From Clostridium_AM sp964554365 (lineage in GTDB: Bacteria > Bacillota > Clostridia > Clostridiales > Clostridiaceae): 13,799 nucleotides of DNA. Below, in pieces: positions 13,675 to 13,799 of the stretch. The notes below the pieces were generated by a model. That model made no database searches. It had not been told where the DNA came from and worked only from the letters and a program-made list of their open reading frames with translations. The stretch spans positions 1-13,799 of the forward strand of contig CAZKOJ010000128.1 of NCBI GenBank assembly GCA_964554365.1, in the 5' to 3' direction. Made by a program: the position numbers and the translations under genes. Position 1 is the first letter of the stretch, and each line of letters opens with the position of its first letter.

Positions 13675-13799
13675 TTATTTAAAACTACCTACCCACTCGA
13701 TCATCCCGTCCTTGGGCTCCTCGTGGCTTGAATCCTCCTGATTGATTATTGGAAACTCCGACTCATTCTTCGCGGGAGTAAGCGATTCACACCAAATTA
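13675..13799 (-). CDS. Partial C-terminus of an unknown protein, GC-rich
   Basis: An open frame enters from the right edge (first full codon 13797) and runs 40 codons to TAA at 13675. The encoded tail is acidic, with Glu/Asp-rich stretches (NESEFP, EDSSHEEPKDG) and ending in EWVGSFK. About half its bases are G or C, and more than half of its codons end in G or C, far above all other genes here. This suggests horizontally acquired DNA, for example a mobile element or prophage gene. A 40-codon open frame at this base content could arise by chance, and a structured RNA is another explanation for a GC-rich patch in an AT-rich genome. I do not recognise the protein. Confidence 0.4.
   Translation of the reverse strand, partial: IWCESLTPAKNESEFPIINQEDSSHEEPKDGMIEWVGSFK

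Noticed and set aside
13684..13799. rRNA, tmRNA, RNase P RNA or group II intron end in the GC-rich edge
   Set aside because: I compared it with remembered conserved ends and cores of these RNAs and found no match; the patch is too short to exclude other RNAs.
1..13799. CRISPR arrays, tRNA genes, toxin-antitoxin pairs and defence genes
   Set aside because: I looked on both strands for regularly spaced repeats, cloverleaf ends and typical small gene pairs and found none.

Overview
The window is AT-rich, low-GC Gram-positive DNA. Start codons sit behind strong GGAGG/AGGTG-type ribosome binding sites, and TTG and GTG codons are common near starts. The gene content points to a spore-forming clostridium (Clostridium sensu stricto or a close relative). 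Gene order resembles the conserved Firmicutes block pyrG - rho - rpmE - tdk - prfA - prmC - sua5 (ywlC) - ywlE known from Bacillus subtilis. I see no CRISPR array, tRNA, rRNA or complete insertion sequence. The window is almost entirely housekeeping, and I found no convincing new multi-gene system.

Layout, with most genes on the minus strand and so read from right to left. At the right edge (13675-13799) lies a GC-rich, probably foreign, partial reading frame. Next is a two-gene operon (13426-11998): a PP-loop ATPase predicted to act on tRNA sulfur chemistry, then a DUF1934/YwiB beta-barrel protein, ending in a strong terminator whose loop holds the stop codon. A small unknown gene (11534-11842) precedes pyrG (CTP synthase), which ends at a 12-bp terminator stem. 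A second unknown gene (9138-9479) lies downstream of a good Spo0A-box match. rho follows, with its own promoter and a probable TTG start. The only complete plus-strand gene is rpmE (ribosomal protein L31). It converges on rho at a shared bidirectional terminator.

Divergent from rpmE is a long minus-strand gene series: tdk (thymidine kinase), yqhQ (DUF1385 membrane protein), prmC (release-factor methylase), prfA (release factor 1), an unknown two-helix membrane protein, and a ZIP-family metal transporter that ends at a hairpin terminator. A near-consensus promoter then drives sua5 (threonylcarbamoyl-AMP synthase for the t6A tRNA modification) and ywlE. ywlE is a low-molecular-weight phosphatase of the arginine-phosphatase type and lacks the usual C-terminal helix.

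Functionally, the window groups nucleotide supply (tdk, pyrG), transcription termination (rho), translation termination (prfA, prmC), a ribosomal protein (rpmE) and tRNA modification (sua5, the PP-loop protein). The points most worth checking are the truncated ywlE at the left edge, the GC-rich tail at the right edge, the possible GAGG/CCTC switch in the rpmE leader, the Spo0A-type site upstream of the 113-residue unknown gene, and the candidate iron-sulfur cysteine triad of the PP-loop protein.
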